Below are positions 1-8,122 of a DNA stretch of 12,074 nt, one piece after another (positions within the stretch are counted from its first letter, which is position 1; each line of letters begins with the position of its first letter). A program made the translations under genes and the position numbers. The DNA lies in contig JALHLM010000141.1 of assembly GCA_022844585.1 (NCBI GenBank), forward strand, positions 1 through 12,074, written 5' to 3'. The stretch comes from Pirellulales bacterium. Its GTDB lineage: Bacteria > Planctomycetota > Planctomycetia > Pirellulales > JALHLM01. The notes under the pieces were generated by a model. That model worked only from the letters and a program-made list of their open reading frames with translations, had not been told where the DNA came from and ran no database searches.

Positions 1-783
1 GTGGAGCTGCGGCGCAAGTTCAGCGAGTTCGACATCGAGTGCGTCGACGTGCTGATCGGCAAGCCGGACACGGCGGAAAAGGATGGCAAGATCGAAACGC
101 TGTTGGAGCAGTTGCGGATTCGCCAACTTTCGACGGAGCAACTGGAGACGTTCGAGCGGCAGAAGGTCGCCGCCGAAAAGCTCCGCGCGCTCCACGAGGC
201 GCAGGCCGTCGCGCAGATGCAGACGGAGTTGACCAATACGCGGGTGCAGGCGCAGATCGCCGAAAGCCACGGCGAAGCGGACCTGGCCCGTGCCAGGAAA
301 CAGGCCGAGCAAACGATCGTCGTGGCCGAAGCGGACCTGGCCCGTTCGCGCCGCCAGGCGGAGCAGACCGTCGTGCTGGCCAAGGCCGAGGCGGAACAGC
401 GGATGCTGGCCGGCCGTGGCGAAAGCCAGCGGATCATGCAAACCGGCTTGAGCGAAGCGGCGGTGCTGATGCGCAAGATCGGCTCATTCGGCGACCCGAG
501 GTTGTTCGCGTTGTCGCGCGTGGCCGAAAGCCTCTCGCAAAGCACGCAACCGCTGGTGCCGGAACGGGTCTTCATCGGCGGCGGCGGGTCCAATGGCGAA
601 GGCAAACAAGCGAGCCAGGGATTGCTCGGCGTGTTGATCGAACTGCTGGTGGCGGAGAAATCCGGCTTCCACCCGGCCGACAACATGGAACTGGCGCGGC
701 TGCAACAATTCGCCGAACGGATGGAAACGCAGGCGTTGGAGTCAATGTCCAAGAACGGGCAGGAGGTGACGGTGACGACCTAA
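1..783 (+). CDS. SPFH/band 7 (flotillin-like) protein, C-terminal part, 5' end outside window
   Basis: This is the 3' portion of a gene that is open at the left edge; the GTG at base 1 is probably internal, since the membrane anchor and most of the SPFH core expected for the family are missing. What remains (260 residues) starts with a short conserved stretch (ECVDVLIGKPD), then a long Ala/Glu/Arg/Gln-rich coiled coil (about residues 33-140), then a GxGESQRIMQTG turn (about 138-150), a more globular region and a Gly-rich box (VFIGGGG) near residue 195. That order, an EAxA-type coiled coil followed by a GES/GEA turn and a short C-terminal domain, matches flotillin/band 7 membrane-scaffold proteins, which oligomerise on the inner membrane. 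The coiled coil contains a tandem 18-residue duplication (see repeat at 274-381). The family call is fairly confident; no specific function or partner can be read from this part. Confidence 0.8.
   Translation: MELRRKFSEFDIECVDVLIGKPDTAEKDGKIETLLEQLRIRQLSTEQLETFERQKVAAEKLRALHEAQAVAQMQTELTNTRVQAQIAESHGEADLARARKQAEQTIVVAEADLARSRRQAEQTVVLAKAEAEQRMLAGRGESQRIMQTGLSEAAVLMRKIGSFGDPRLFALSRVAESLSQSTQPLVPERVFIGGGGSNGEGKQASQGLLGVLIELLVAEKSGFHPADNMELARLQQFAERMETQALESMSKNGQEVTVTT
274..381 (+). repeat. Tandem 54-bp in-frame duplication in the SPFH coiled coil
   Basis: Two adjacent 54-bp units (274-327 and 328-381) encode EADLARARKQAEQTIVVA and EADLARSRRQAEQTVVLA. The first 18 bases of each unit are identical and the rest differs mainly by conservative changes. 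Eighteen residues is not a whole number of heptads (two and a half), so the duplication shifts coiled-coil phase by half a heptad. A third, degraded copy may follow (KAEAEQ). Confidence 0.85.
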
Positions 784-808
784 CGATCCTCGAACGTTGA
801 CGTACGCC

Positions 809-1014
809 GTAGGGCGGGCCGTGCAAGATTAGCGGCGCTCCAAGAGCACGGAGCGCCGCAACCGCGGCCCGCCCGTTGTCGCAAAACGGTAAGGCCCGCC
901 GAGGACAGGACGTCCATCCCGGCGGGCCTTACGTTTGCTTGTACGCGACCTTCCGATGGTCCGCAATACTATTCGATTATCAGCACAATTCTCATCGCGC
1001 GCGGCCCGCCCTAC
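809..1014. repeat. Inverted-repeat element between convergent genes, 13-bp ends
   Basis: The sequence gtagggcgggccg at 809-821 is repeated exactly inverted (cggcccgccctac) at 1002-1014, bounding about 206 bp. Inside lie two further hairpins. The first is 812-821 pairing with 865-874, enclosing a perfect 10-bp stem (832-841 with 850-859) and an 8-base loop. The second is the terminator-like hairpin at 889-932. The right end of the element covers the stop codon (CTA at 1011-1013) of the minus-strand secretin-like gene. The rest (about 935-1000) shows no gene or structure. It could be a small non-autonomous element or a two-sided transcription stop; no target-site duplication is evident. Confidence 0.6.
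889..932 (+). terminator. Hairpin, probable (possibly bidirectional) terminator
   Basis: A perfect 13-bp stem pairs gtaaggcccgccg (889-901) with cggcgggccttac (920-932) around an 18-base loop. AAAC/GTTT (884-887 and 933-936) can extend the stem past a single bulged G. The loop contains a short GGAC/GTCC stem. It lies 105 bp after the SPFH stop and 78 bp after the stop of the opposing gene. The T-run is weak, so intrinsic termination is plausible but not certain. Confidence 0.55.
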
Positions 1015-1655
1015 TTGACCACTTCCGCGGAGACGAAGACCAGTGTCTTGGACTTTTCCTCGGCGGTTTTGATCTCCGTGCTGCCGATCAAGCATGCCAA
1101 CCCGGACTTGCAGCGCACGGTCGTTTGCACCTGGTTCTGTTCCTTCAACTTGTCAGGGAATGCATCCTCGCCTTCAAGTGAGGCTGCCTTGTTCGGCGTG
1201 AAGTAGGAATGCTGGGCGTCGACCTCGAACAAGATAGTGCCTTCCTCTTCCACCAGGCCGGTAACGCCGAGAATCAAGCCGGTGTCTTCCATCGCCAGAC
1301 TTCGCACCCGACGGCGTTCGCCACCTTGTTCCTGAGCGCCCGTGACCACGGGCTTGCGTTCGGAGAGTTGCACAAAGGCCGCCTGTTGTTCCGCTGCCGC
1401 GAGCCTCACGGTCTTCTGCCACTGTACGCGACCTTGCTCTTCCCACTTTGCCAAGACCTTGCCGAGCTCCACGTGCGTAGCCTTGTCGACTTCCTCGTCC
1501 CGGGCCGCGGTGACGTTCACGATCGTCAACTCATAGGCGATCAACGGCCCCGTCTTCAGTGGCACAGGTGCGGAGGGCTTTGTCTCTTGTGCAGTGGCCC
1601 AGGACGTAGCATTGACGATGCTCGCCGCCAACAAACAAGCAGTCGCGAGTTTCAT
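1011..1655 (-). CDS. Small secreted protein with secretin-like C-terminal sequence
   Basis: The 214-residue product begins with a Sec signal peptide (hydrophobic residues about 4-20, likely cleaved at an Ala-Thr-Ala site near residue 22). The start is supported by AAAGGAG seven bases upstream. Residues 36-100 carry a YELTIVNV strand and a charged helical region. Residues 124-148 (GLILGVTGLVEEEGTILFEVD) and 176-213 (VQTTVRCKSGLACLIGST, then a KTLVFVSAEVV strand) resemble the core beta strands of type II/III secretins. In that family a 'G..L.V.P.I..DG.I.L.V' stretch is followed by 'T.V.V.DG.T.VIGG'. It is much shorter than a real secretin and lacks N-domains, so it may use only the fold or the likeness may be superficial. 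It has two Cys in the mature part (182, 188). It lies 94 bp downstream of the oxidoreductase gene in the same direction. Confidence 0.7.
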   Translation of the reverse strand: MKLATACLLAASIVNATSWATAQETKPSAPVPLKTGPLIAYELTIVNVTAARDEEVDKATHVELGKVLAKWEEQGRVQWQKTVRLAAAEQQAAFVQLSERKPVVTGAQEQGGERRRVRSLAMEDTGLILGVTGLVEEEGTILFEVDAQHSYFTPNKAASLEGEDAFPDKLKEQNQVQTTVRCKSGLACLIGSTEIKTAEEKSKTLVFVSAEVVK

Positions 1656-1662
1656 CGACCTT

Positions 1663-1669
1663 CTCCTTT
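1663..1669 (-). promoter_or_regulatory. Ribosome binding site of the secretin-like gene
   Basis: On the minus strand AAAGGAG lies seven bases before the ATG at 1655, a near-consensus Shine-Dalgarno that fixes this start. Confidence 0.7.
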
Positions 1670-1749
1670 GTTCAGGTTTCGCAAAGCCTCAAGAAAACGG
1701 ACGCCATCATTCTTGGAACCCCGCATGGACGGCCTCGTTTCGTGCTCCG

Positions 1750-2985
1750 CTAAGAGCGATCGCTAGCTGCGTTCCAGGTTGCAATCGCTCCCGCTCGCAG
1801 CGATCGATTCGCCAAGTGCGCCGCCGCCGCCGCGTGGACGCCGTCTTCCGCGGGGCAATGCGGTTTGTTCCGGCTGCGGACGCATTCCAGCCAGTTGGTG
1901 AGGTGGAATAGCTCCCCGTCGACGCCGGCGAAAAAGTCCGCGCCGCGTTCGCCTTCGCTGTCGATACGTTTTTTGGCTTCCACGCCGCGGCCTTGTTCGG
2001 GAATCACTTCGTAGCGGCCGCGATCGCAATAGAGCGTGGCCTTCGTGCCCATGATTTCGAGCATCGCGCGGTTGCGGTGGTTGACGAAGGTGCCTTCGAA
2101 GTACGCCTGGATGTGTTGCTCCGGATAGCGGAGCAAAGTTTGCACGGTGTCCGGCGTTTCCCAGAGGCCTTCGGTGGCGAAATGATCGCCGAGGCTGGCG
2201 GCCGTGCTGGGAGCGGACATATCAAGCATCCAATGCGCCGTGTCGATCCAATGCACCATCAGGTCGGTGAAGATGCCGCCGCCGAAATCCCAGAACCAGC
2301 GCCAGTTGCGGAAGCGATAGGCGTCGAACGGCTGCTCCGGCGCGTTGCCGAGAAACGCCTTCCAGTCGACGCTGCTCGGGTCGATATTCAGCTTGTTGCG
2401 ATCCCAGCGCGCCTGGTTACGGTTCCAGGAGAGATGAATCTTGTGTACGTCCCCTAGCTCGCCGGAGCGGACAATCTCCCGGGCTTCGATCAAGTGCGGC
2501 ATGCTGCGCTGCTGCGTGCCGACTTGCACGACGCGCTTGTTGCTGTTCTGCGCTTCGATCACGCGTTCGCCTTCCGACAGGTCGTGCGTGAGCGGTTTTT
2601 CGACATAGACGTCCTTGCCAGCGGCGCAGGCGTCGACCGTGATCGGCACATGCCAATGGTCCGGCGTGCCGATCAACACGGCGTCGATGTCTTTGCGATC
2701 CAGCAGCTTGCGATAGTCTGACTCGGCGACCGCTTGTGAGTCGGCCAGTTTGCGCCCTTCCTCGCGGTGGACGTCCCAGACATCGCAGACAGCGACAATC
2801 TTTACGCCGGGAATCTTGGGAAACCGCGTCATCAAGTCCCGGCAGCGCCCGCCGGTCCCGATGCAGGCGACATGAATCGTATCGTTGGCGGCATAACCGC
2901 GGGCGGTCTCGACACCGGCCGCCAGCAACGCGGCGGCGCCAAGGGTAGTACGGGTGAAATCACGGCGGGTGAGTTGAGCGTGCAT
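1750..2985 (-). CDS. Gfo/Idh/MocA family oxidoreductase, twin-arginine signal
   Basis: This is a predicted NAD(P)-dependent sugar or cyclitol oxidoreductase, exported folded by the Tat system. From the ATG at 2985 it is 411 residues, typical of planctomycete members. Residues 5-30 form a Tat signal (LTRRDFTRTTLGAAALLAAG). The Rossmann nucleotide-binding motif is IHVACIGTGGRC (37-48). TPDHWH (108-112) and the family hallmark EKP (129-131) follow. The C-terminal catalytic domain has GGGIFTDLMVHWIDTAHW (235-252) with the conserved Asp/His residues. The ATG at 2985 is preferred over 2994 or 3096 because GAGGA sits nine bases upstream and this places the twin arginines near the N-terminus. Substrate cannot be read from sequence. 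It is divergent from the HD gene, with about 98 bp between starts. Confidence 0.9.
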   Translation of the reverse strand: MHAQLTRRDFTRTTLGAAALLAAGVETARGYAANDTIHVACIGTGGRCRDLMTRFPKIPGVKIVAVCDVWDVHREEGRKLADSQAVAESDYRKLLDRKDIDAVLIGTPDHWHVPITVDACAAGKDVYVEKPLTHDLSEGERVIEAQNSNKRVVQVGTQQRSMPHLIEAREIVRSGELGDVHKIHLSWNRNQARWDRNKLNIDPSSVDWKAFLGNAPEQPFDAYRFRNWRWFWDFGGGIFTDLMVHWIDTAHWMLDMSAPSTAASLGDHFATEGLWETPDTVQTLLRYPEQHIQAYFEGTFVNHRNRAMLEIMGTKATLYCDRGRYEVIPEQGRGVEAKKRIDSEGERGADFFAGVDGELFHLTNWLECVRSRNKPHCPAEDGVHAAAAAHLANRSLRAGAIATWNAASDRS

Positions 2986-2994
2986 CGAAGTCAT

Positions 2995-2999
2995 TCCTC
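2995..2999 (-). promoter_or_regulatory. Ribosome binding site deciding the oxidoreductase start
   Basis: GAGGA on the minus strand lies nine bases before the ATG at 2985 but directly abuts the alternative ATG at 2994, so it favours 2985. A longer reading from 3096 would bury the Tat motif and overlap the divergent gene. Confidence 0.6.
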
Positions 3000-3083
3000 G
3001 TGGGCGGCGAACGTACAACGGGAACAGCATAACACCAGCCGGCGCAGCGGGCCACATTCGCCGCGTAACTCCCGCCATTTTCG

Positions 3084-4514
3084 ATGCCGCAACCAAACGT
3101 CATACTGAACCGCATGAAACGACTCGATGAACAAGGGCTCAGCCACGATCCGATTCATGGGTATATCCCGTTCGTCAGCCGTGCGCCGGCCGGAAGCAGC
3201 GAAACCACCGAGCGCGATCTGATCGATCACCCTTGGGTGCAGCGTCTGCGGCAGATTCATCAGCTGCAAACCGCCTGGTGGGTTTTTCCCGCGGCGGAGC
3301 ATACGCGCTTCCAACATGTCTTGGGCGTGATGCACCTGGCGAGCCGCGCCGTGGCAGCGCTCTACGAAAGCCTCGCCGAAACGTGCCCGGATACGCCAAG
3401 CCGCGGCTATGTCGAGACGCTGGTTCGCATGGCCGGATTGTTGCATGACGTCGGCCACGGCCCATTCGGACACTTCCTCGATGAGCACTTGCTCAAACAT
3501 CATGGACTGACGCACGAATCGCTCGGAGCGCAAATTATTGTCGATGAACTCGGTGATTTACTGCGCGGCATTCGGCGGAACCCGGAGAGCGAGTTGGCGG
3601 CGGGCGAGCAACTCGAACCCGCGGAGATCGCGTTCTTGATCGTTCGTCCCGGGCGCATCTCGGAAGCAGGACAGCCGCGCTGGTTGTTGCTGCTGCGAAG
3701 TCTGTTCAGCGGGCTGTATACCGTCGACAACCTCGACTTCGTGCTGCGCGACGCCTACATGTCCGGCTACAGCCACCGCGCGTTCGATCTCGACCGGCTG
3801 CTGCATTACAGCTACTTCAGCGAGCGCGGACTGACGATCCACAGCCGCGGCATGGCGGCGCTGGTGCGATTTCTGTCCGTGCGCGGCGAGTTGTTCCGCA
3901 GCATCTACTTTCACCGCACCGTGCGCGGGATTGATCTCTCGCTCGCCGATCTTTTCGCGGCTAGCCGGCAGTATTTGTTCGATGGGAATCCCAGCGAACG
4001 ATTGGACGCCTATCAGCTTTTCACCGAATGGTCGCTACTGGTGGATGTCGCCCGCTGGGGCGAGAGCGATGACGCCGAGAAGCGACAACTCGGCGTGGAA
4101 TGGCGCAAGTTGTTGAACCGTCAGCTGACGTGGCGAATGGCGGCCGAACGGAGCGTGTTCTATCAGCCGCACGAAACCGAGACGGCCAGCATCTTCAGCC
4201 GCGCGGAATGGTTCGAGCAACAGTTCCGCGCGCAATTGCCGACGGCGCTGCGCGAGTTGCCGCTGCGGTTTGATATCGCCCGACATGTGCATCGCCCCGG
4301 CACGCTCGGCCCCGCCGCGGGACAGAACTTCGTCCTGGAATCGGCCAGCGGAGCAATTCGCGATCTCACCGCCAGCGAACTGTTCCGACAATTACCGGTC
4401 AGCTACCGCATCTGCCGCGTCTACGCCAAGGACCTGGAGCACGTGACCACGCTCTCACGCGCACTGGACGCGCTCGTCGGCCCGGCGGTGATGGATGATT
4501 TGACGAATATGTAG
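3084..4514 (+). CDS. HD-domain phosphohydrolase (dNTPase/SAMHD1-like, COG1078 type)
   Basis: This is a predicted metal-dependent phosphohydrolase of the HD superfamily, the branch containing SAMHD1 and bacterial dNTP triphosphohydrolase-like proteins. Seen in the 476 residues: the N-terminal HDPIHGYI box (21-28); EHTRFQHVLGVMHLA (72-86) carrying the first metal-ligand His; LLHDVGHGPFGH (119-130) with the HD pair at 121-122; GLTHE (141-145); and VDNLDFVLRDAY (214-225), equivalent to the 'DvDrlDyl.RD' box that supplies the last Asp ligand. All expected metal ligands are therefore present. Substrate (dNTP, NTP or another nucleotide) is inference. The start is uncertain: neither ATG 3084 nor ATG 3114 (466 residues) has a clear Shine-Dalgarno, and both keep the whole domain. 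It is followed by a long repeat-filled spacer, so it is probably a single-gene unit. Confidence 0.87.
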   Translation: MPQPNVILNRMKRLDEQGLSHDPIHGYIPFVSRAPAGSSETTERDLIDHPWVQRLRQIHQLQTAWWVFPAAEHTRFQHVLGVMHLASRAVAALYESLAETCPDTPSRGYVETLVRMAGLLHDVGHGPFGHFLDEHLLKHHGLTHESLGAQIIVDELGDLLRGIRRNPESELAAGEQLEPAEIAFLIVRPGRISEAGQPRWLLLLRSLFSGLYTVDNLDFVLRDAYMSGYSHRAFDLDRLLHYSYFSERGLTIHSRGMAALVRFLSVRGELFRSIYFHRTVRGIDLSLADLFAASRQYLFDGNPSERLDAYQLFTEWSLLVDVARWGESDDAEKRQLGVEWRKLLNRQLTWRMAAERSVFYQPHETETASIFSRAEWFEQQFRAQLPTALRELPLRFDIARHVHRPGTLGPAAGQNFVLESASGAIRDLTASELFRQLPVSYRICRVYAKDLEHVTTLSRALDALVGPAVMDDLTNM

Positions 4515-4557
4515 CGTTGAAGCACATAGCGTTCAAGCGGCGAAGTAGAGTTCAAGC
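4512..4557 (+). repeat. Three direct 12-bp repeats starting on the HD-gene stop codon
   Basis: tagcgttgaagc (4512-4523), tagcgttcaagc (4527-4538) and tagagttcaagc (4546-4557) are variants of one 12-mer. The TAG of the first copy is the stop codon of the HD-domain gene. The third copy runs into the left arm of the large inverted repeat. Confidence 0.6.
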
Positions 4558-4767
4558 CCCAACGGGGCGACCGTCAGTAGCCAGGGGTGAAGCGCAGCGA
4601 ACCCCTGGAAAACGCCGCCGAAGTATAGTCTGGTAGCCCCACCGGGGCGGCCGAATCGTAGTTGGCCACGTCCGCCCCTTTGGGGCTACATCAATCGTGC
4701 TGAGTTCCTGTTCCAGGGGTTGCGCTGCGCTTCACCCCTGGCTACTGACGGTCGCCCCTTCGGGGCT
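4555..4767. repeat. Large near-perfect inverted repeat with nested hairpins, upstream of ldhA
   Basis: The 310-bp gap 4515-4824 holds no convincing gene. It is dominated by arms 4555-4609 and 4712-4767, inverted copies of about 55 bp differing by two substitutions and one inserted base. A second inverted pair (4633-4650 with 4672-4689, 18 bp, two mismatches) is nested inside. The unit gccccNNNggggc, itself a hairpin, occurs four times (4556-4568, 4636-4648, 4674-4686, 4754-4766). Each outer arm also holds an ccaggggt/acccctgg hairpin (4581-4608 and 4713-4741). A separate 12-bp inverted pair (cgccgaagtata at 4616-4627, tatacttcggcg at 4783-4794) reaches outside the arms. I know such units as dispersed intergenic repeats in planctomycetes (recollection, not a search). 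TATACT at 4783-4788 could be a -10 box for ldhA, but I see no matching -35. Confidence 0.85.
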
Positions 4768-4824
4768 ACGGCAGCTCGGTGGTATACTTCGGCGTCGGTT
4801 CCACAGCATCCCGCGAGTCTGGCC

Positions 4825-5824
<1,000 letters not shown>

Positions 5825-5826
<2 letters not shown>

Positions 5827-5830
5827 AGGA
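5825..5830 (+). promoter_or_regulatory. Ribosome binding site of the kinase, overlapping the ldhA stop
   Basis: AAAGGA overlaps the TAA stop of ldhA (5824-5826) and lies eight bases before the GTG at 5839. This supports the GTG over the later ATG at 5884 and suggests translational coupling of the two genes. Confidence 0.7.
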
Positions 5831-5838
5831 AAGCCGCA

Positions 5839-8106
5839 GTGTCAGGCCACACGGAACCGCCGCCAGAGACCGAGCCGAGCACGATGCTCTGGGAACGGTT
5901 GAGCGCGCACCTGGAGCGGTTCATCGACGCCTGGGAAACCGGCACGCCGCCCGATCTCGCGGAATTCCTACCGGCCGATCCGCCCGGCCTGCGCCGGTTG
6001 GCGCTCGTCGAGTTGATTAAGCTCGATTTGGAGCACCGCTGGGAGCGCGGCGAGCGCGCCTTGCTCGAACGCTACGTCGATGCCTTTCCCGAACTGACGC
6101 AAGATGGCATTGTGCCGCCCGACTTGATCCACGAAGAACAGCATCTTCGCAAGCAACTGGAAGACCCGATCGAGCCCGGCGAGTACGAGCGCCGCTTTCC
6201 GCTCCAAGCGAAGGATCTAGCACAACTGTTGGCCAGCCCCGCGAAGCACACGACCACGATTCTCTACAAGACCGATCGGCTCGGCGACATTCAGGCCGGG
6301 CAGACGCTCGACGACTTCGACCTACTCGCGCAACTTGGCAAAGGCGCCTTCGGCACGGTATTTCTTGCCCGGCAACGCTCGATGCAACGCCTCGTCGCGC
6401 TCAAGATCACCGGCGATCGCGGCGTGGAAGGGCAAACGCTGTCGCAACTTGATCACCCGCACATTGTCCGCGTGTTCGATCAGCGGGTGATTCCCGAGCG
6501 CAAGTTGCGATTGCTTTACATGCAGTACGTGGCCGGCGGGACACTCCATCAGGTTGCCGACCGTGTGCGCCGCACGCCCCCGAGCGAGCGCAACGGCAAG
6601 CTGCTGCTGACCGTGGTCGACCAAGCGCTCGAAGCGCGCGGCGAATCGCCGCCGTCCGAATCCGGCATGCGCCGCCGCTTGGCGCAGACCTCCTGGCCGG
6701 GCGTGATCTGTTGGCTCGGCGCGCGACTTGCGCGTGCGCTCGATTACGCGCATCAGCGCGGCGTGTTGCATCGCGATATCAAGCCGGCCAACGTGCTGCT
6801 CGCGGCCGACGCCTCGCCGAAGCTGGCTGATTTCAACATCAGCTTTTCCGGCAGCGTGACCGGCGCGAGCGCCGCGGCCTATTTCGGCGGCAGCCTGGCG
6901 TACATGTCGCCGGAGCAACTCGAAGCCTACGCGATGCTCCGCCCGCCAGAGGATCTCGACGGCCGCGCGGATGTCTATTCGCTCGCCGTGATGCTTTGGG
7001 AATTACTGACCGGTTCGCGTCCCTTCGCGGATGCCGCGCTCGAAGGAGACGTGACCACAATGGTCACGCAGATGATCGCGCGGCGCAAACGCGGCGTCGA
7101 TCCGCTGTTCATCGAACGGGCTAAAGCAGTGTTCCCCGAAGGCGTGCTCGATGTCTTGCTGGATGCGCTCAAGCCTGACCGCGAAACGCGCTATCAAAAC
7201 GCCGGGGCCCTCGCCCGGCAGCTGGAAGTCGAGCTCCAACCGCACGCACAGCGGCTGATCCGCCCACCATCGCGCGGCTGGAAGCAATGGGTCCGCCGCC
7301 ACCCGCTCATAGCTCTGATCGCCTGCGGGGTGATCCCGAACGGCATCGCCAGCACGCTCAATATCACGTTCAACCTGAATGAATTGATCCAAGAACTCCA
7401 AGTCGACGGTGCCGTCGCGTTTTTCAACAACGTGCAACTTCCGGCCGTCAACGGCGTGGCATTTCCGCTGGGAACCTTGATCGTCGTCATCCTGGCCTGG
7501 CCGTTATTTCGAGCGTTCGGTCGCATGCGACGACAGGAGAAGCCGACTGTCGAAGAATTGCCGGGGCTGTGGCGCGCAGCATTGCGCATCGGCGACTTCA
7601 TGGCGCTCGTTTCGTTCCTGGAATGGATCACCTCCGGCTGGGTGTTTCCGTATTGGATCAACGCGCGCTTCAACGAACAGTTGAGCTACACCAAGTTCAT
7701 GACCTCGCAAGTCCATTGCGGACTGTTGGCGGCGTCGATGACGTTTTTCTGCGCGACGCTTCTCTCCGTGCGCGTGCTGCTGCCGGCGCTCATTTCGCCG
7801 GAGTCCTCCGCGGAAGCGGGACTGCCGCACGTTTTGTCGCTGGGTCGACGCGTGTGGTTTTATTTCTGGGGCACGGCCGCGGTCATTCCCAGCGCCTTTA
7901 TCTCGTTCAACCTCTTCAAGATCGACAACAACATCGCGCTCTACGTCACCGCCGTCGGCGGCTTCGTCTGTTGGCTGTTGGCGTTTTTCATGCTTAGAGA
8001 AATCCGCGGCGACCTCGGAGCCCTCGCCCCCGTCATGTCCTCATCGTCCGACGCGTCAGACGTTTCCACGGATGGGTTCGATTCGTTCTGGTCGGGAACG
8101 AGGTGA
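5839..8106 (+). CDS. Membrane-anchored Ser/Thr protein kinase, DFN motif, six-TM C-terminal domain
   Basis: This is a Hanks-type Ser/Thr kinase (755 residues, GTG start). Residues 1-150 form an acidic helical N-terminal region seen in many planctomycete kinases. The kinase domain spans about 158-465: P-loop LGKGAFGTVFLAR (166-178), VALKI with Lys189, probable alpha-C Glu197, HRDIKPAN (311-318) with catalytic Asp313, DFN (331-333), MSPEQ (356-360), DVYSLAVMLWELLTG (378-392) and Arg451. Oddities: Gly of DFG is Asn; only eight residues separate Lys189 from Glu197, so helix C is very short; and about 45 extra residues (roughly 240-285) lie between the hinge and helix E. After it come six hydrophobic segments near 488-506, 540-560, 586-606, 626-650, 672-692 and 699-719, with no PQQ, WD40, TPR or PASTA sensor repeats. 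The Ser/Thr/Asp-rich C-tail (734-755) would be cytoplasmic with six spans. Catalytic residues are intact, so it is probably active. The substrate is unknown; the LDH is the obvious neighbour to consider. Confidence 0.9.
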   Translation: MSGHTEPPPETEPSTMLWERLSAHLERFIDAWETGTPPDLAEFLPADPPGLRRLALVELIKLDLEHRWERGERALLERYVDAFPELTQDGIVPPDLIHEEQHLRKQLEDPIEPGEYERRFPLQAKDLAQLLASPAKHTTTILYKTDRLGDIQAGQTLDDFDLLAQLGKGAFGTVFLARQRSMQRLVALKITGDRGVEGQTLSQLDHPHIVRVFDQRVIPERKLRLLYMQYVAGGTLHQVADRVRRTPPSERNGKLLLTVVDQALEARGESPPSESGMRRRLAQTSWPGVICWLGARLARALDYAHQRGVLHRDIKPANVLLAADASPKLADFNISFSGSVTGASAAAYFGGSLAYMSPEQLEAYAMLRPPEDLDGRADVYSLAVMLWELLTGSRPFADAALEGDVTTMVTQMIARRKRGVDPLFIERAKAVFPEGVLDVLLDALKPDRETRYQNAGALARQLEVELQPHAQRLIRPPSRGWKQWVRRHPLIALIACGVIPNGIASTLNITFNLNELIQELQVDGAVAFFNNVQLPAVNGVAFPLGTLIVVILAWPLFRAFGRMRRQEKPTVEELPGLWRAALRIGDFMALVSFLEWITSGWVFPYWINARFNEQLSYTKFMTSQVHCGLLAASMTFFCATLLSVRVLLPALISPESSAEAGLPHVLSLGRRVWFYFWGTAAVIPSAFISFNLFKIDNNIALYVTAVGGFVCWLLAFFMLREIRGDLGALAPVMSSSSDASDVSTDGFDSFWSGTR

Positions 8107-8122
8107 GGAGTGAGTTTGAAGT

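Noticed and set aside
39..800. Long open frame (253 codons) in another frame over the SPFH gene
   Set aside because: Arg/Gly/Ala-rich composition with no motif; it shadows a gene with clear family features in frame 1 in GC-rich DNA.
1209..1766. Plus-strand open frame opposite the secretin-like gene
   Set aside because: The minus-strand gene has a signal peptide and a good Shine-Dalgarno; the plus reading has neither and runs past the gene into the next.
2986..3096. N-terminal extension of the oxidoreductase to 3096
   Set aside because: It would place 37 residues before the Tat signal and overlap the divergent HD gene, while GAGGA nine bases upstream of 2985 supports the shorter form.
3084..4514. 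HD phosphohydrolase as part of a phage-defence system
   Set aside because: Some dNTPases act in defence, but no other defence gene is nearby and the protein looks like an ordinary housekeeping member of the family.
4783..4788. TATACT as the ldhA promoter -10 box
   Set aside because: No -35 element at the proper spacing, and the box lies within a short inverted repeat; kept only as a remark in the spacer entry.
4720..4824. Upstream extension of the D-lactate dehydrogenase
   Set aside because: It would translate the right arm of the inverted repeat, and the LdhA family starts at the MRIAVFS sequence.
6322..6918. 198-codon minus-strand frame inside the kinase
   Set aside because: Antisense shadow of a confidently identified kinase domain; Arg/His/Ala-rich with no recognisable motif.
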